From assembly GCF_000376825.1 (NCBI RefSeq), contig NZ_AQXW01000004.1, positions 1,426,001 to 1,490,000 on the forward strand: a stretch of DNA of 64,000 nucleotides, given 5' to 3'. Below are positions 41,903 to 51,238 of this stretch, one piece after another. The notes below the pieces were generated by a model. It saw nothing but the letters and a program-made list of their open reading frames with translations, was not told the origin of the DNA and searched no databases. Position numbers and translations under genes: made by a program. Position 1 is the first letter of the stretch; each line of letters begins with the position of its first letter. Origin of the DNA: Demetria terragena DSM 11295 (GTDB lineage: Bacteria > Actinomycetota > Actinomycetes > Actinomycetales > Dermatophilaceae).

Positions 41903-42739
41903 TCACTCTCCGGACAGTTCCGCGGACCTGAGTGCCGCAGCCTCCATCGCGGCTTGGAAGGCCGCGCGCACGGCTCGCTCGTCCAGTTCCCGCAGCGCGG
42001 CGACCGTGGTGCCCCCAGGGCTAGAGACTCGTTCTCTCAGAACCGTCGCGCTGTCCCCGGACTCCTTGACCAACGTCGCCGCCCCGAAGACTGTCTGGAC
42101 GACGAGTTCGCGCGCGATGTCGCGTGGTAGGCCAAGGAGCACAGCACCGTCGATCATGGATTCAATGACCGCGAAGACGTAGGCCGGTCCGCTGCCGCTC
42201 ACGGCCGTCACCGCGTTTTGGGATGACTCGGGCACGACGACGGCCTGCCCGCACGCACGCATCAGTTCGGCGGCGGCCTCCACCTGCTGCGGTGTGCAGT
42301 GCGTTCCGCCACTCAGCGCTGCCATGCCTTCGCCGACGAGTGAGGGGGTGTTGGGCATGACGCGCACGACGGCGACTCCCTCAGGCAACCCGCCTTCCAG
42401 GCTCGATGTCGTCAACCCAGCGGCGATGGAGATGACCAAGGCGTCAGCTTTGAGGCTGCCTCCAATCTCCGCGAGGACAGTCGCCATGTCTTTGGGCTTG
42501 ACGGCGAGGACCACGGTGTCGGCGGCCGCCACCGCCTCGGTCGTGGCAAGCCCGCGGACGCCAAACTTCTCGATGAGGTGCGTCACCCGATCGGCGCTGG
42601 GGTCACTGATGATCAACTGCTCGCTGCGATATCCAGAGCGCAGCAATCCCGACAGGATCGCCTCCCCCATCGCCCCGGCGCCGATGAAGGCGACTGTCTC
42701 ATCCTGCGAAATCTGCGTGTGGTCTGCCGGTTGGTTCAT
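41903..42739 (-). CDS. proC: Pyrroline-5-carboxylate reductase
   Basis: This 278-residue enzyme catalyses the last step of proline synthesis. It starts MNQPADHTQISQDETVAFIGAG (GAGAMGEAILSGLL, NADPH-binding), followed by AVKPKDM and the C-terminal ProC signature VSGSGPAYVFAVIESM...GLPRDIAREL and SPGGTTVAALREL. The ATG 42739 is preceded by GAGGAGCGAG. The longer frame to 42901 overlaps the divergent phosphatase region and is not coding. Confidence 0.96.
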   Translation of the reverse strand: MNQPADHTQISQDETVAFIGAGAMGEAILSGLLRSGYRSEQLIISDPSADRVTHLIEKFGVRGLATTEAVAAADTVVLAVKPKDMATVLAEIGGSLKADALVISIAAGLTTSSLEGGLPEGVAVVRVMPNTPSLVGEGMAALSGGTHCTPQQVEAAAELMRACGQAVVVPESSQNAVTAVSGSGPAYVFAVIESMIDGAVLLGLPRDIARELVVQTVFGAATLVKESGDSATVLRERVSSPGGTTVAALRELDERAVRAAFQAAMEAAALRSAELSGE

Positions 42740-42921
42740 CTCGCTCCTCGGCTCCGGTGCATGGTGAACCCAACGTACTGATGGGGCAGAACGACGCCGG
42801 TGTCCACCCCGCGAACACATCTGCGCGAATCCACGCCTAGGCCGGAACAAACGTGCCAAAGTCGGAGGGTTGTCATCCAGCGCCCCTGCCCGGAGGCGCA
42901 CAAAGTCGAAGGATCCTTGAG

Positions 42922-44235
42922 ATGCGTCGCGTTTTCCGTTCTTCGCGTGGCCCCATGGCTGGCGCGATGGCCCTGCTCATTCTGGCCGGGCCTGGCCTCT
43001 CTGGCGCTGGTGCGCAGCCCCAGCAGGCAAAAGATGCCACACCAAAAGCCGCCCACTGCCCCACGCTTCAGCGCGCCAGCGATTGGTACGGCGACAACGC
43101 GGTGCAGATTCAGCAGGCGATCGACGAGCGAGGCCGGTGCAGTTGGCGCGGGACTGAGCCCAGATTCCGGCCGTACGCGGTCTTCGACTGGGACAACACC
43201 GTCATCAAAAACGACATCTCCGACCAAACGGTCTTCTGGATGCTGCGCCACAACAAGATCCTGCAGCCGCCAAACCGGGATTGGAAGAAGACCAGCCGCT
43301 ACATGACCACAGCCGGCGCCAAGGCACTCAAGGCAGCCTGCGGTTCTCTCGCGGCGCCTGGCAAGCCACTGCCCACCGGGCGCTCGGTGACGTGCGCCGA
43401 CGAGATCCTGTCGGTGCGCAAGACGGCCGAAACGACGTCGGGAAAGGCCGTCTTCACCGGGTTTGACCACCGCGAGATGGAGGCTTCGTACGCCTGGGTC
43501 GCCCAGATCCTTCAGGGGTACCGCCCTGCTCAGGTGCGCGCGATCGCCAGCCAGGCGCGAGCGGCCGCGCTGAAGGCGCCCGTCGGCGCGACCCAGAAGA
43601 TCGGCTCGTCCCGCGAGACCGCGTGGATCCGCTACTACCCCCAGGTCAAGGACCTCATCTCCACGCTCAAGAAGGCTGGCATCGAGCCGTACGTCGTGTC
43701 GGCCTCACCCAAGGAGTTCGCCGACGTCTGGGGCGGCGCGGTCGGGATCGACCGCAAGCACACCCTTGGCATTAGCCAACTCACCAAGCGAGGAAAACTG
43801 ACCGGCCATCTGCGCGGCTGCGGCGGGAAAGCCGACGGCAGCGACGCGATCATGACCTATGTCGACGGCAAACGCTGCTTCATCAACCAGGACATCCTCG
43901 GCATCAAGGGTCCGCGCGCGCTCAAGCCGGCGCCACGACTGATGCGGCCGGTCGTGGCCGGGGGCGACGCTACGACCGATGTGTCCATGCTGAGTGATGC
44001 CACGGGCGCCCGCGTGGTGCTCAACCGAAACAAGGACGAGCTCATGTGTCGGGCGTACGACAACGCCGATGGGCGTTGGGTGATCAACCCGATGTTCATC
44101 GAGCCCCTGCCGAAGAGGGCCGAGCCCTACCCGTGCGCCAGCACCGCCTACACCGACCGCGCAGGACGCCCCGGGCCGGTGCTCCGACCCAACGGCACGG
44201 TGACCCCCGACCAGACCGACACGGTGCACAGCTGA
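42922..44235 (+). CDS. Exported HAD-superfamily phosphatase
   Basis: This 437-residue protein starts MRRVFRSSRGPMAGAMALLILAG; the helix and the SGAGAQP site form a Sec signal peptide. The mature part has HAD motif I PYAVFDWDNTVIKND, motif II-like YVVSASPKEFADV (Ser/Thr), a Lys in TLKKAGIEP and motif IV-like VAGGDATTDVSML. This resembles the phosphoserine-phosphatase-like branch with an inserted helical cap containing several Cys. It should act on phosphomonoesters outside the cell. It ends 5 nt before a pyruvyl-transferase gene. Confidence 0.85.
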   Translation: MRRVFRSSRGPMAGAMALLILAGPGLSGAGAQPQQAKDATPKAAHCPTLQRASDWYGDNAVQIQQAIDERGRCSWRGTEPRFRPYAVFDWDNTVIKNDISDQTVFWMLRHNKILQPPNRDWKKTSRYMTTAGAKALKAACGSLAAPGKPLPTGRSVTCADEILSVRKTAETTSGKAVFTGFDHREMEASYAWVAQILQGYRPAQVRAIASQARAAALKAPVGATQKIGSSRETAWIRYYPQVKDLISTLKKAGIEPYVVSASPKEFADVWGGAVGIDRKHTLGISQLTKRGKLTGHLRGCGGKADGSDAIMTYVDGKRCFINQDILGIKGPRALKPAPRLMRPVVAGGDATTDVSMLSDATGARVVLNRNKDELMCRAYDNADGRWVINPMFIEPLPKRAEPYPCASTAYTDRAGRPGPVLRPNGTVTPDQTDTVHS

Positions 44236-44240
44236 CGTCA

Positions 44241-45740
44241 ATGCGCATACTCATCCGCGGTGGCCGCCCACCTCACGACACGACCTCAAACGAGGCTGCG
44301 GTCGGCTGGCGTGGCACCGGGAGTTTCGCCACAAACATCGGCAACATGCTGTTCGCCGACTCGGTCTATCGCACCCTGAACGTGCCGGGCGCGGACCTTG
44401 AATGCGACGCCCACGCCCCGGAGTGGCGCCAGTTCACCGCCGCCGAGTCGGCCGATATCAACGAGAACTACGACGCCTACGTGTTGCCGATGGCAAACGC
44501 TTTTCGGGCTACCTTCGCCGAGAAGAACCTTCCCCGCATGACCGCGCTGATCGAAAACTTGACCATTCCGGTCGTGGTCGTCGGGGTCGGGGCGCAGATG
44601 GATCTGGACGGACGCAACGCCCAGGTGAGTGAGGCTGGCCGGGCCAACACCACCGCCTTTGTTCGAGCGGTACTCGAGAGATCGGCCTCCATCGGCGTCC
44701 GCGGTGAGATGACCCGTGATCTCCTGGTGTCCTTCGGCCTTCCCGGCGACCGGATCGACGTCATCGGATGCCCGTCGATCTATATCAACTCGCGCGACTT
44801 TGCGGTCACGCGCAAGGTTGATGCGCTCGGCCCGGACGCCCGTCTCACGATGAGTCTCGAAGGTGCCGACAACGGCAAGGGCGACGCGGACACGATGACT
44901 GGCCTGGGTGACATCTGGAGGGCCAACGAGCGTTCCTACGCCGACCTGACCGCCGTCTACCAAACGCTTGCCGGCGTGGAGCTCATCTTGTGGGGTGAGC
45001 CCGCCCAAGGATGCCCGCCGGGAACGCCGCAGACCGTCCACGACGCGGCCTACCGCGAGGACCGCCTTCGCACCTTCACCCACCCCAGGACGTGGCGGGA
45101 ATATCTGCAGGATCGCGACTTTGTGTTCGGCGTCCGCATCCACGGCAACATCGCCGCGGTGACGGCAGGCACACCGGCCGTCATGCTGTCCAGCGACTCT
45201 CGGACGAAGGAACTGGCCGACTATCACGGCATCCCCCAGATTTCACTGCGCACGCTGGTGGCATCCGGTCGTTACCTGGCCCAAGACCTCTACGAGAGCG
45301 CCGATGTCGACGCGATGAACCGGGCCATGCCGCAGGCGTGGGATCGCTACCACGCCTTCTTGGAACGCAACGGTCTTCAGCACATACATCAGCCCGGCTT
45401 CGCCAACCCGGACTACGACCGGCAATTGGCGCATCTCCATCTTCCACCACCGATCCGGCCCATCAGCGCGGCCGACCCGGAGGGGTTAGCCACCCGAATT
45501 CGCTGGATCCGCCAGGGCCGCTGGGGCGACCACCACCGCCCGCATGGCGGCTACCGCCCGTCCTTTGAACTCGATGCGACGGACGTCAAGTCGCCGGCGG
45601 GGCTGGTGCGGGGATTGCGCGCCGAGACCACAGCCGCACAGAGGAAGTCCGAGGAGCAGGTGGCCAAACTGGCTGCGGAGGTGGCCCAATTGCGCGCGGA
45701 GGTGGAACAGCTGCGGTCTCGTGGGCTGGGGCGGAGCTGA
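44241..45740 (+). CDS. Polysaccharide pyruvyl transferase family protein with C-terminal coiled coil
   Basis: This 499-residue protein starts MRILIRGGRPPHDTTSNEAA, 5 nt after the phosphatase stop. The GT-B-like CsaB/PS_pyruv_trans features are visible: FATNIGNMLFADSVYRTL, VVVGVGAQMDL, RSASIGVRGEMTRDLL, VIGCPSIYIN and FVFGVRIHGNIAAVTAGTPAVML (late GxRxHG donor-binding site). The last ~55 residues (TTAAQRKSEEQVAKLAAEVA, then QLRAEVEQL heptads) form a coiled coil not usual for the family. It should transfer pyruvyl groups from PEP onto envelope sugars; no polysaccharide cluster is adjacent. Confidence 0.85.
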   Translation: MRILIRGGRPPHDTTSNEAAVGWRGTGSFATNIGNMLFADSVYRTLNVPGADLECDAHAPEWRQFTAAESADINENYDAYVLPMANAFRATFAEKNLPRMTALIENLTIPVVVVGVGAQMDLDGRNAQVSEAGRANTTAFVRAVLERSASIGVRGEMTRDLLVSFGLPGDRIDVIGCPSIYINSRDFAVTRKVDALGPDARLTMSLEGADNGKGDADTMTGLGDIWRANERSYADLTAVYQTLAGVELILWGEPAQGCPPGTPQTVHDAAYREDRLRTFTHPRTWREYLQDRDFVFGVRIHGNIAAVTAGTPAVMLSSDSRTKELADYHGIPQISLRTLVASGRYLAQDLYESADVDAMNRAMPQAWDRYHAFLERNGLQHIHQPGFANPDYDRQLAHLHLPPPIRPISAADPEGLATRIRWIRQGRWGDHHRPHGGYRPSFELDATDVKSPAGLVRGLRAETTAAQRKSEEQVAKLAAEVAQLRAEVEQLRSRGLGRS

Positions 45741-45756
45741 GCCCATCGGCGCGGGG

Positions 45757-46578
45757 CTAACTGGGCGCGGCGAAGTGGAGGCGCGCGAAGGCGAGCGCTT
45801 CGGTCAGATCGAGTTCGCGGCGCTCGTCGTCAAGCCGACGAGTCCCGACCTCAACGACTACCGCTCCCGAAAAACCCTGTGCGGCAAGGGTTTCTAGCAC
45901 TTCGGCGCACGGCTGACTGCCACGCCCAGGCACTAAGTGCTCGTCCTTGTAGGACCCCAGACCGTCCGCTAGATGAAGGTGCGCGAGCCGGTCGCCGAGC
46001 GAATTCACCATCTGCATCGCGTCCGATCCTGCGGTCGCGGTGTGGGACAGGTCGATAGTCACGTGCTGGTAGTCGAGGTCGACGGGGTCCCAATGCGGCA
46101 GGTATGCCTGCATCTCGCGCTGGCGCGCCCGCCACGGAAACATGTTCTCGACCGCGAGGCTGACGGGCGTACGGGCCTCACGGTCGGCGATGCCCTCCAC
46201 GAACTCAGCGGCATAGTCACGCTGCCACCGAAACGGTGGATGGAGCACCACGGTGTTTGCGCCAACCTGCTCGGCTAGTTCGACGGAGCGATCGACCTTC
46301 TCCCACGGGTCGGTGCCCCATACGCGCTGGGTCAGAAGCAAGGTCGGCGCGTGAATCGAGCAGATCGAGACGCCGTGTTGATCGGCAAGCTCGGTCAAGG
46401 CGTCAGCTTGCTGGCTGAGTGGGTCGGTCCACACCATCACTTCGACGGCGTCATAGCCCAGCCGCCCAGCAATCTCGAACGCCTGCTCCACGCCAAGCGG
46501 GTAGACCGAAGCCGTGGAGAGCCCGATCGGGGCGTCGGGCACCAATGGCATCTGGGGCGTGCGACTGGGAGAGGTCAT
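45757..46578 (-). CDS. Sugar phosphate isomerase/epimerase family protein (AP2Ec TIM barrel)
   Basis: This 273-residue protein starts [25 protein letters not shown] 46551 is an alternative. TIM-barrel strands carry probable metal ligands in [39 protein letters not shown] (Glu), [12 protein letters not shown] (Asp/His), HLHLADGLG and VVVEVGTRR. The gene between ppx and proC is conserved in actinobacteria but its substrate is unknown. It ends 16 bp from the convergent pyruvyl transferase. Confidence 0.87.
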   Translation of the reverse strand: MTSPSRTPQMPLVPDAPIGLSTASVYPLGVEQAFEIAGRLGYDAVEVMVWTDPLSQQADALTELADQHGVSICSIHAPTLLLTQRVWGTDPWEKVDRSVELAEQVGANTVVLHPPFRWQRDYAAEFVEGIADREARTPVSLAVENMFPWRARQREMQAYLPHWDPVDLDYQHVTIDLSHTATAGSDAMQMVNSLGDRLAHLHLADGLGSYKDEHLVPGRGSQPCAEVLETLAAQGFSGAVVVEVGTRRLDDERRELDLTEALAFARLHFAAPS

Positions 46579-46583
46579 TGCCT

Positions 46584-47510
46584 TCAGGATTCCAGCCAGT
46601 CCAGATGGCGCAGAATGACCCCCTCGCGAAGCGCCCATGGGCAGATGTCGAGTTCTTCGACGTCCAGCAGATGCATTGCGGCCTCAGCCACCAGGGCTCC
46701 CGCAATCAACTGCGGAGCCCGCGCCACCGACACCCCGCTCAACTCGGCACGTTCCTGGACGGTCATCTCTGCGATCCGTGGAATGAGCTCGGTGAGCTCG
46801 GCCCGAACCAACCGGCGCGGGGTGAACGGACCTTCGGCACTGGGTGCCGCGCCCAGGATCCGAGAAAGTGACCGGAAGGTCTTGCTCGATCCGACCACCC
46901 GGTCAGGCGGCCCAAACCGGTTGATATCACGCACGATTCGTGCGATGTCGCTCCGCACCTCGCGGCGTATCGTACGGACATCTTCGGCCGTGGGGGGATC
47001 GCCCGGGAGTCTGCGCGACACGCGACCCGCACCGAGCGGGAGGCTGATCGCGGCGTCGGGTTCTTCATCGATTCCGGTCGAGAGTTCAAGGCTGCCACCG
47101 CCGATGTCCAAGCACAGCAGCCGACCCGCTGACCACCCAAACCAACGACGAGCGGCCAAGAAGGTCAGCCGCGCTTCGTCCGCTCCGGACAACACCTGCA
47201 GTTCGACTCCGGTTTCCTTGCGGACCCGGGCCAGGACATCCTCACCGTTGGGGGCCTCCCGGATCGCGCTCGTCGCAAACGCCATGACGTCTTCGATGCC
47301 CTCGTCCTCGGCGACATCGACGCATTGAGCGACAAAAGTCGCCAACTTGTCAGAGGCCTCATCGTCGATCGATCCGTCCGCGGTGGTGTGCTCGGACAGC
47401 CGCAGCGCGATCTTATGAGAGGACGCGGGAATCGGCCGTGCCCCACGGTGGGCGTCCACCGCCAGGAGATGAATGGTGTTGGAACCGACGTCGATGACCC
47501 CTAGTCGCAT
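46584..47510 (-). CDS. Ppx/GppA family exopolyphosphatase / pppGpp phosphatase
   Basis: This 308-residue protein has the ASKHA-type [17 protein letters not shown] (phosphate 1), [19 protein letters not shown] and [15 protein letters not shown] (phosphate 2). It is the short single-module form found in actinobacteria. It may hydrolyse polyphosphate or pppGpp; the two cannot be distinguished from sequence. The isomerase gene follows 5 nt downstream. On the minus strand TAGTGT ends 6 nt before the ATG. Confidence 0.9.
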   Translation of the reverse strand: MRLGVIDVGSNTIHLLAVDAHRGARPIPASSHKIALRLSEHTTADGSIDDEASDKLATFVAQCVDVAEDEGIEDVMAFATSAIREAPNGEDVLARVRKETGVELQVLSGADEARLTFLAARRWFGWSAGRLLCLDIGGGSLELSTGIDEEPDAAISLPLGAGRVSRRLPGDPPTAEDVRTIRREVRSDIARIVRDINRFGPPDRVVGSSKTFRSLSRILGAAPSAEGPFTPRRLVRAELTELIPRIAEMTVQERAELSGVSVARAPQLIAGALVAEAAMHLLDVEELDICPWALREGVILRHLDWLES

Positions 47511-47516
47511 GCGAGC

Positions 47517-47584
47517 ACACTAACGACACGTTCAGGCCGCATCACCACTGCGGCATAGGTCATCCCGCGATCTGCTACTACGCT
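47517..47584. promoter_or_regulatory. Divergent leaderless promoters, ppx and Cys-rich protein gene
   Basis: Minus strand TAGTGT (47522-47517) ends 6 nt before the ppx ATG 47510. Plus strand TACGCT (47579-47584) ends 7 nt before GTG 47592. The two -10 elements are ~57 bp apart. Confidence 0.45.
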
Positions 47585-47591
47585 CCGGGTG

Positions 47592-48395
47592 GTGACCGAG
47601 ATGCGTAGCGACGGTCCGCGGACCTGGGCAGAGTTTCCCAACCCGGACAACGAGAATGAGCGGTTCCGGTGCGACCTGACATGGTTGACATCCAACTGGA
47701 CCTGCATCTTTGGCAATGGCTGCAAAGGCATCTATGCCGACGCCCCTGACTTCGGGTGTTGCACGCTCGGCGCCCATTTCAGCGACAAGGCCGACGTGAA
47801 GAAGATCAAGAAGATCGTCGCCCAGCTCGGCCCTGACGAGTGGCAGTACTACGACGAGGGGCATGGCGCGCAGGGGTGGCGGGAGAAGGAGGACGGCGAG
47901 ACCAAGACCCGGGTGGTCGATGGCGCCTGCATTTTCCACAACCGGCCCGGCTTTCCTGCTGGCGACGGCTGCGCTCTGCACCAGCACGCCTTATTGCTCG
48001 GTGAAGAGCCGCACACCATGAAGCCCGAGGTGTGCTGGCAGTTGCCCATCCGGCGAACCTTCCGCACGGTGGAGATGCCCGACAACACTTCCTATTTGGA
48101 GGTGTCCATCGGCGAGTACGACCGTCGCGGTTGGGGACCCGGCGGCCACGATCTCGATTGGTACTGCTCGAGCAACCCAGAGGCGCACGTCGGGTCGGAG
48201 CCGGTCTATATCTCCAACAAGGGCGAGTTGGTGCACCTGATGGGCGAGGAGGCGTACGCCGTCTTGGTAGAGCACTGTGTGGCACACCTCGCCGCGGCGA
48301 AGGCGGCCCGACGACCTGGTGGCCGAAAGATGCTGCCCCTGCTGGTGCATCCCGCGACGTTGGCAGCGCAGGATGCGAACCGCCGCTCAAGATGA
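47592..48395 (+). CDS. Cys-rich conserved hypothetical protein
   Basis: This 267-residue protein has a start at GTG 47592, with GTG 47589 equally in frame. Cysteines cluster in the first half ([45 protein letters not shown]) and again at EVCWQLP and DWYCSSN, a pattern suited to a metal or Fe-S site. [13 protein letters not shown] and [19 protein letters not shown] recall a conserved actinobacterial protein beside ppx. No catalytic motif is recognised. Confidence 0.8.
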   Translation: MTEMRSDGPRTWAEFPNPDNENERFRCDLTWLTSNWTCIFGNGCKGIYADAPDFGCCTLGAHFSDKADVKKIKKIVAQLGPDEWQYYDEGHGAQGWREKEDGETKTRVVDGACIFHNRPGFPAGDGCALHQHALLLGEEPHTMKPEVCWQLPIRRTFRTVEMPDNTSYLEVSIGEYDRRGWGPGGHDLDWYCSSNPEAHVGSEPVYISNKGELVHLMGEEAYAVLVEHCVAHLAAAKAARRPGGRKMLPLLVHPATLAAQDANRRSR

Positions 48396-48419
48396 CGAGA
48401 CGGTTTCCACTTGCCGATG

Positions 48420-48786
48420 TTTGCCGAGACCGGATGGGCGTACCTCTTCGGGCCGGGTGCGAACCGGGGGTGCGTGAACTGGAGCGGGCCATGGCGCCTG
48501 GAGGGGTTGCGTACCTGATCGATAACGACGCCACCCGCTCGACTTTCGGCGCATGATTCCGCTCCGCTTGGCCTTCCTACGACCCCTTGGCCGTCCAACG
48601 ATTCTGGGACGCGCAGGGCTTCACGACCGAGCCGCTCGTGATGCGCTGGCACATGCAGTCCCGCGCTGACTTCGAGCGGGTCATCCATCTCGAGTTCCAG
48701 CCGTGCATCGCGCGAGCGATCTCGAAGGAGCACATCGGCACCTCAGTCGACTACGCCGTCGCGCTGAGGTGGCGGCGCTACTGTCG
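48420..48786 (+). pseudogene. Decayed class I SAM-dependent methyltransferase
   Basis: Two fragments in one frame, VRELERAMAPGGVAYLIDND (48470-48529) and YDPLAVQRFWDAQGFTTEPL (48575-48634) with DFERVIHLEF and GTSVDYAVALRWRRY, read like the C-terminal half of a methyltransferase. They are separated only by a TGA at 48554-48556, where homologous proteins would plausibly have Trp (TGG). Just upstream WAYLFGPG appears in another frame immediately before GCEPGVREL, suggesting a 1-base frameshift near 48452. The SAM-binding N-terminus is absent. Confidence 0.55.
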
Positions 48787-48940
48787 TCGCGCGTTCTGCG
48801 AGCCGGTCCAGAGAGCACCCACTCACATCCCTCGGTGCGTTTCTGCCCCGCACGCACGGCTCGGAGGTACCGTCGATGATGGTTGCCCTAGCGCGGCTTC
48901 AGATGGGAGCCCCGCGGCCAGAGAATAGGTGGAGGTTGGC

Positions 48941-49314
48941 ATGAAAAATATCGTGCTTCGTGGAATTTTGGTGGGGGGGCGTGCCTCATAATGGCCGGCC
49001 CCTCATACGCTGAGGGGAGTTGGACGGGAAGCGTGACAGATGCCCAGCCGGGCTTCGGTTCCCGGACTTGGATAGACAAAAACTCAGATAGCGCCTCCAA
49101 CTATGTTCAGATCTACTCGTGCGACCGAAGCGCAACCGTAGCAACCTATCGCAACCGACAGTTTCCGGTTCCGGACGAAGTTGTGGGCGTGGAGAAGAAA
49201 ACCTGCGATGCCAAGGCGACCTACAACAAGGGAACCAAGGGCGACATTCACTTCACCGTGAAGTCTACCGGGGATAGTGGCGGGCTTGACGGCAAAGTCA
49301 AGGTCGGTTACTAG
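48941..49314 (+). CDS. Small exported protein, frame interrupted at a G7 run
   Basis: ATG 48941 follows GGAGG and encodes MKNIVLRGILVGG, which then goes out of frame at GTGGGGGGGC (48971-48980) and stops at 48991. In the -1 frame the text continues as ACLIMAGPSYA-EGSWTGSV and runs to 49314. Joined, this gives a classic signal peptide with an AxA-like site (SYA|EG) and a mature domain of ~99 residues. The mature part has two Cys (YSCDRS, KKTCDA) and a beta-rich composition ending KSTGDSGGLDGKVKVGY. No named family recognised. It directly precedes an ABC transporter, like exported peptides or bacteriocins. Confidence 0.6.
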
Positions 49315-49331
49315 ATTTGATAGAGGAAAAA

Positions 49332-50054
49332 TTGCGCATATCCCTTGAGGACCTCGCGGTCCAACGTGGACGTCGCGATGTCCTCAAGGGATTGACTTGG
49401 AACCCGCCCGAACGCGGTCGGACCTTACTTCTAGGACGCAATGGCGCGGGAAAAACGACAACCTTACGAACGATGTCGGGGAGTCTCCGCCCACGCGCCG
49501 GCAGGATTTTACTCAACGGCAAGAGGGCGAAGCCTATCGATCTCCGTCGCACGGTCGCGTTGATGCCTCAGGGAATTGTTGAAGTCCCCGGATTGACTGT
49601 CGTCCAACAGGTTGCGTTCGCGGGGTGGCTTGCAGGCCGTTCAGCCCAAGGAGCACAGTCCGCCGCGTTAAAATCCCTAGAATTGACGGATCTTTTCCAC
49701 CTTAGAGATCGCGACCCAAAGAAATTATCAGGCGGGGAGCTACGAAGGCTCGGACTTGCCGAGGCTCTCGCCCGCCCCGCCCAGATGTTACTTCTCGACG
49801 AGCCGACCGCAGGACTTGATCCGCTACAACGTGCGAAGTTCCGTGAGACACTCATGTCAATCAACCACCCCACGGTTGTATCAACTCACCAACTTGATGA
49901 CGTCTACGACGTCTACGACGCCGTAGCAGTACTCGACAGATGTCGCATCGTCTTTGCCGGCACGATGGACGAATTCCTTTCGAATGGCCACGGGACGGGT
50001 GTTGCTCAACTAGCGGAGAGCGCGTTTGGGATTCTTACGGAGTCTGCGCAGTGA
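49332..50054 (+). CDS. ABC transporter ATP-binding protein
   Basis: This ~240-residue ATPase has LLLGRNGAGKTT (Walker A), LMPQG (Q-loop), KKLSGGELRRLGLAEAL (signature), MLLLDEPTAGLDP (Walker B) and STHQLDD (H-loop). TTG 49332 is chosen because AGAGGA lies ~5 nt upstream; an in-frame TTG at 49317 is possible. Codon use is unlike the neighbours: Leu is encoded by TTA in LKS, KLSGG and MLLLDEP. It should power the two adjacent membrane proteins. Confidence 0.9.
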   Translation: MRISLEDLAVQRGRRDVLKGLTWNPPERGRTLLLGRNGAGKTTTLRTMSGSLRPRAGRILLNGKRAKPIDLRRTVALMPQGIVEVPGLTVVQQVAFAGWLAGRSAQGAQSAALKSLELTDLFHLRDRDPKKLSGGELRRLGLAEALARPAQMLLLDEPTAGLDPLQRAKFRETLMSINHPTVVSTHQLDDVYDVYDAVAVLDRCRIVFAGTMDEFLSNGHGTGVAQLAESAFGILTESAQ

Positions 50055-51238
50055 GTTACTGGGGCGGGATGCGGTGGTCAAGCGCGTGGCTATTCATTCC
50101 CCTCATAATCGTCAGCACCTACTCTGCAGCAATCTCCGAGTTGGATTACTTTGGAAACTACCCCCTAGTAGCATCCTCGCAACCCTGGGTGAGCATGATC
50201 ACTGTCGCACCACTGCTGGCGGGGTGGGGAGCGTGGGATGCGGGTCGGCTGCGCGCTTGGCTAGATCTGCACTCTAGCGGAAGAGGGTATCGCGCACGGG
50301 CGATTCAACGGGCGCTAGCACCTGCGATGTTCGCGGGCGCGGCCTTGGTCACAGCTACCGTCTCGTTCGTCGCTGGCTCACCTGGTTCGCTCCTTGAGTG
50401 GTCCGTGTATGCAACCGCTACGATCACGATGCTGGCCTTCGCAGCGGCGGGAATTGCAATCGGACTTACTGCCCCGAGGATCGCCGCTTGCCCTGTCGCG
50501 GTCGCGGTCGCCTATGCGGCGATGGCTCTTCCCGTTATCGACCCCGCCCAATGGCCGGGGCAAGTCACTCTTACCGGAATTGTCGCCCCATGCTGTTCCT
50601 CGAACGAACAGATCAATCCCCAGACTCTTGTGGCGGCTTGCCTCGTGGCCCTCTTGATAACAGCCGGCGCGACACTATCCATAACACTATTGAGCGGTCG
50701 AACTGCTCGGTCAATTACGCTCGCCACCAGTTTCGCCCTCAGCGCGGTTTTGGCAGCCGTGCTGGGTGTGACGCTTGGAGAACGGGCGCAGGTCGAAGCT
50801 CGATCCACCTCGCTTTCATGTCAAATTCAAAGCGGCCTAAAAATATGTGTTTGGCCTGAAAACGCTTCACACCTTTCACAAGTGCACTACAAGATCAACA
50901 CGGCGATAAACGCGACGAAGTCATTGGGCGTAGACCTCCCTAGGCATTGGAGTCAACGCCCAGAACGGGGTGCAGCGTATTTTGTCTGGTCCGATGAATC
51001 CTCGGGCGAAGAACATTCCTATGCGCTAGGTATTGATATAGCACACCGCCTTGGATGCCGCCACCCAGATGATGAACTCATCACGGCCTCCTACATCGCC
51101 CGTCAAATGGGAGTGTCGCCTTCGGCGCTTATCGCACGCAATCCAGATATGTCGGCGACTATTGTGCAGTTTGACGACCTATCCTCGACCGGTCGAAGGG
51201 CAACATTTTCACGACAGATCGCGGGGTGCTCACCATGA
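50051..51238 (+). CDS. ABC transporter membrane protein with C-terminal extracytoplasmic domain
   Basis: This 395-residue protein starts at GTG 50051, overlapping the ATPase stop. Six or more helices (WLFIPLIIVSTYS, MITVAPLLAGWGAW, TMLAFAAAGIAIGLT, LVACLVALLITAGA, ATSFALSAVLAAVLG) precede a ~150-residue soluble domain. That domain begins with paired Cys and a CVWPEN box (LSCQIQSGLKICVWPENASH) and ends in two more Cys. This layout resembles the DUF7224-like membrane subunits seen beside ABC ATPases in Streptomyces, from memory. Likely an export or self-protection permease. Confidence 0.7.
   Translation: MSYWGGMRWSSAWLFIPLIIVSTYSAAISELDYFGNYPLVASSQPWVSMITVAPLLAGWGAWDAGRLRAWLDLHSSGRGYRARAIQRALAPAMFAGAALVTATVSFVAGSPGSLLEWSVYATATITMLAFAAAGIAIGLTAPRIAACPVAVAVAYAAMALPVIDPAQWPGQVTLTGIVAPCCSSNEQINPQTLVAACLVALLITAGATLSITLLSGRTARSITLATSFALSAVLAAVLGVTLGERAQVEARSTSLSCQIQSGLKICVWPENASHLSQVHYKINTAINATKSLGVDLPRHWSQRPERGAAYFVWSDESSGEEHSYALGIDIAHRLGCRHPDDELITASYIARQMGVSPSALIARNPDMSATIVQFDDLSSTGRRATFSRQIAGCSP

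Noticed and set aside
48554-48556. TGA read as Trp or selenocysteine
   Set aside because: All other genes use TGA as stop, no SECIS-like context is apparent, and the gene has a second lesion and a missing N-terminus.
48941-49314. Lactococcin 972 family bacteriocin
   Set aside because: Size, signal peptide and the adjacent ABC genes are suggestive, but the mature sequence has two Cys and lacks the family's typical aromatic/His pattern, so I left it unnamed.
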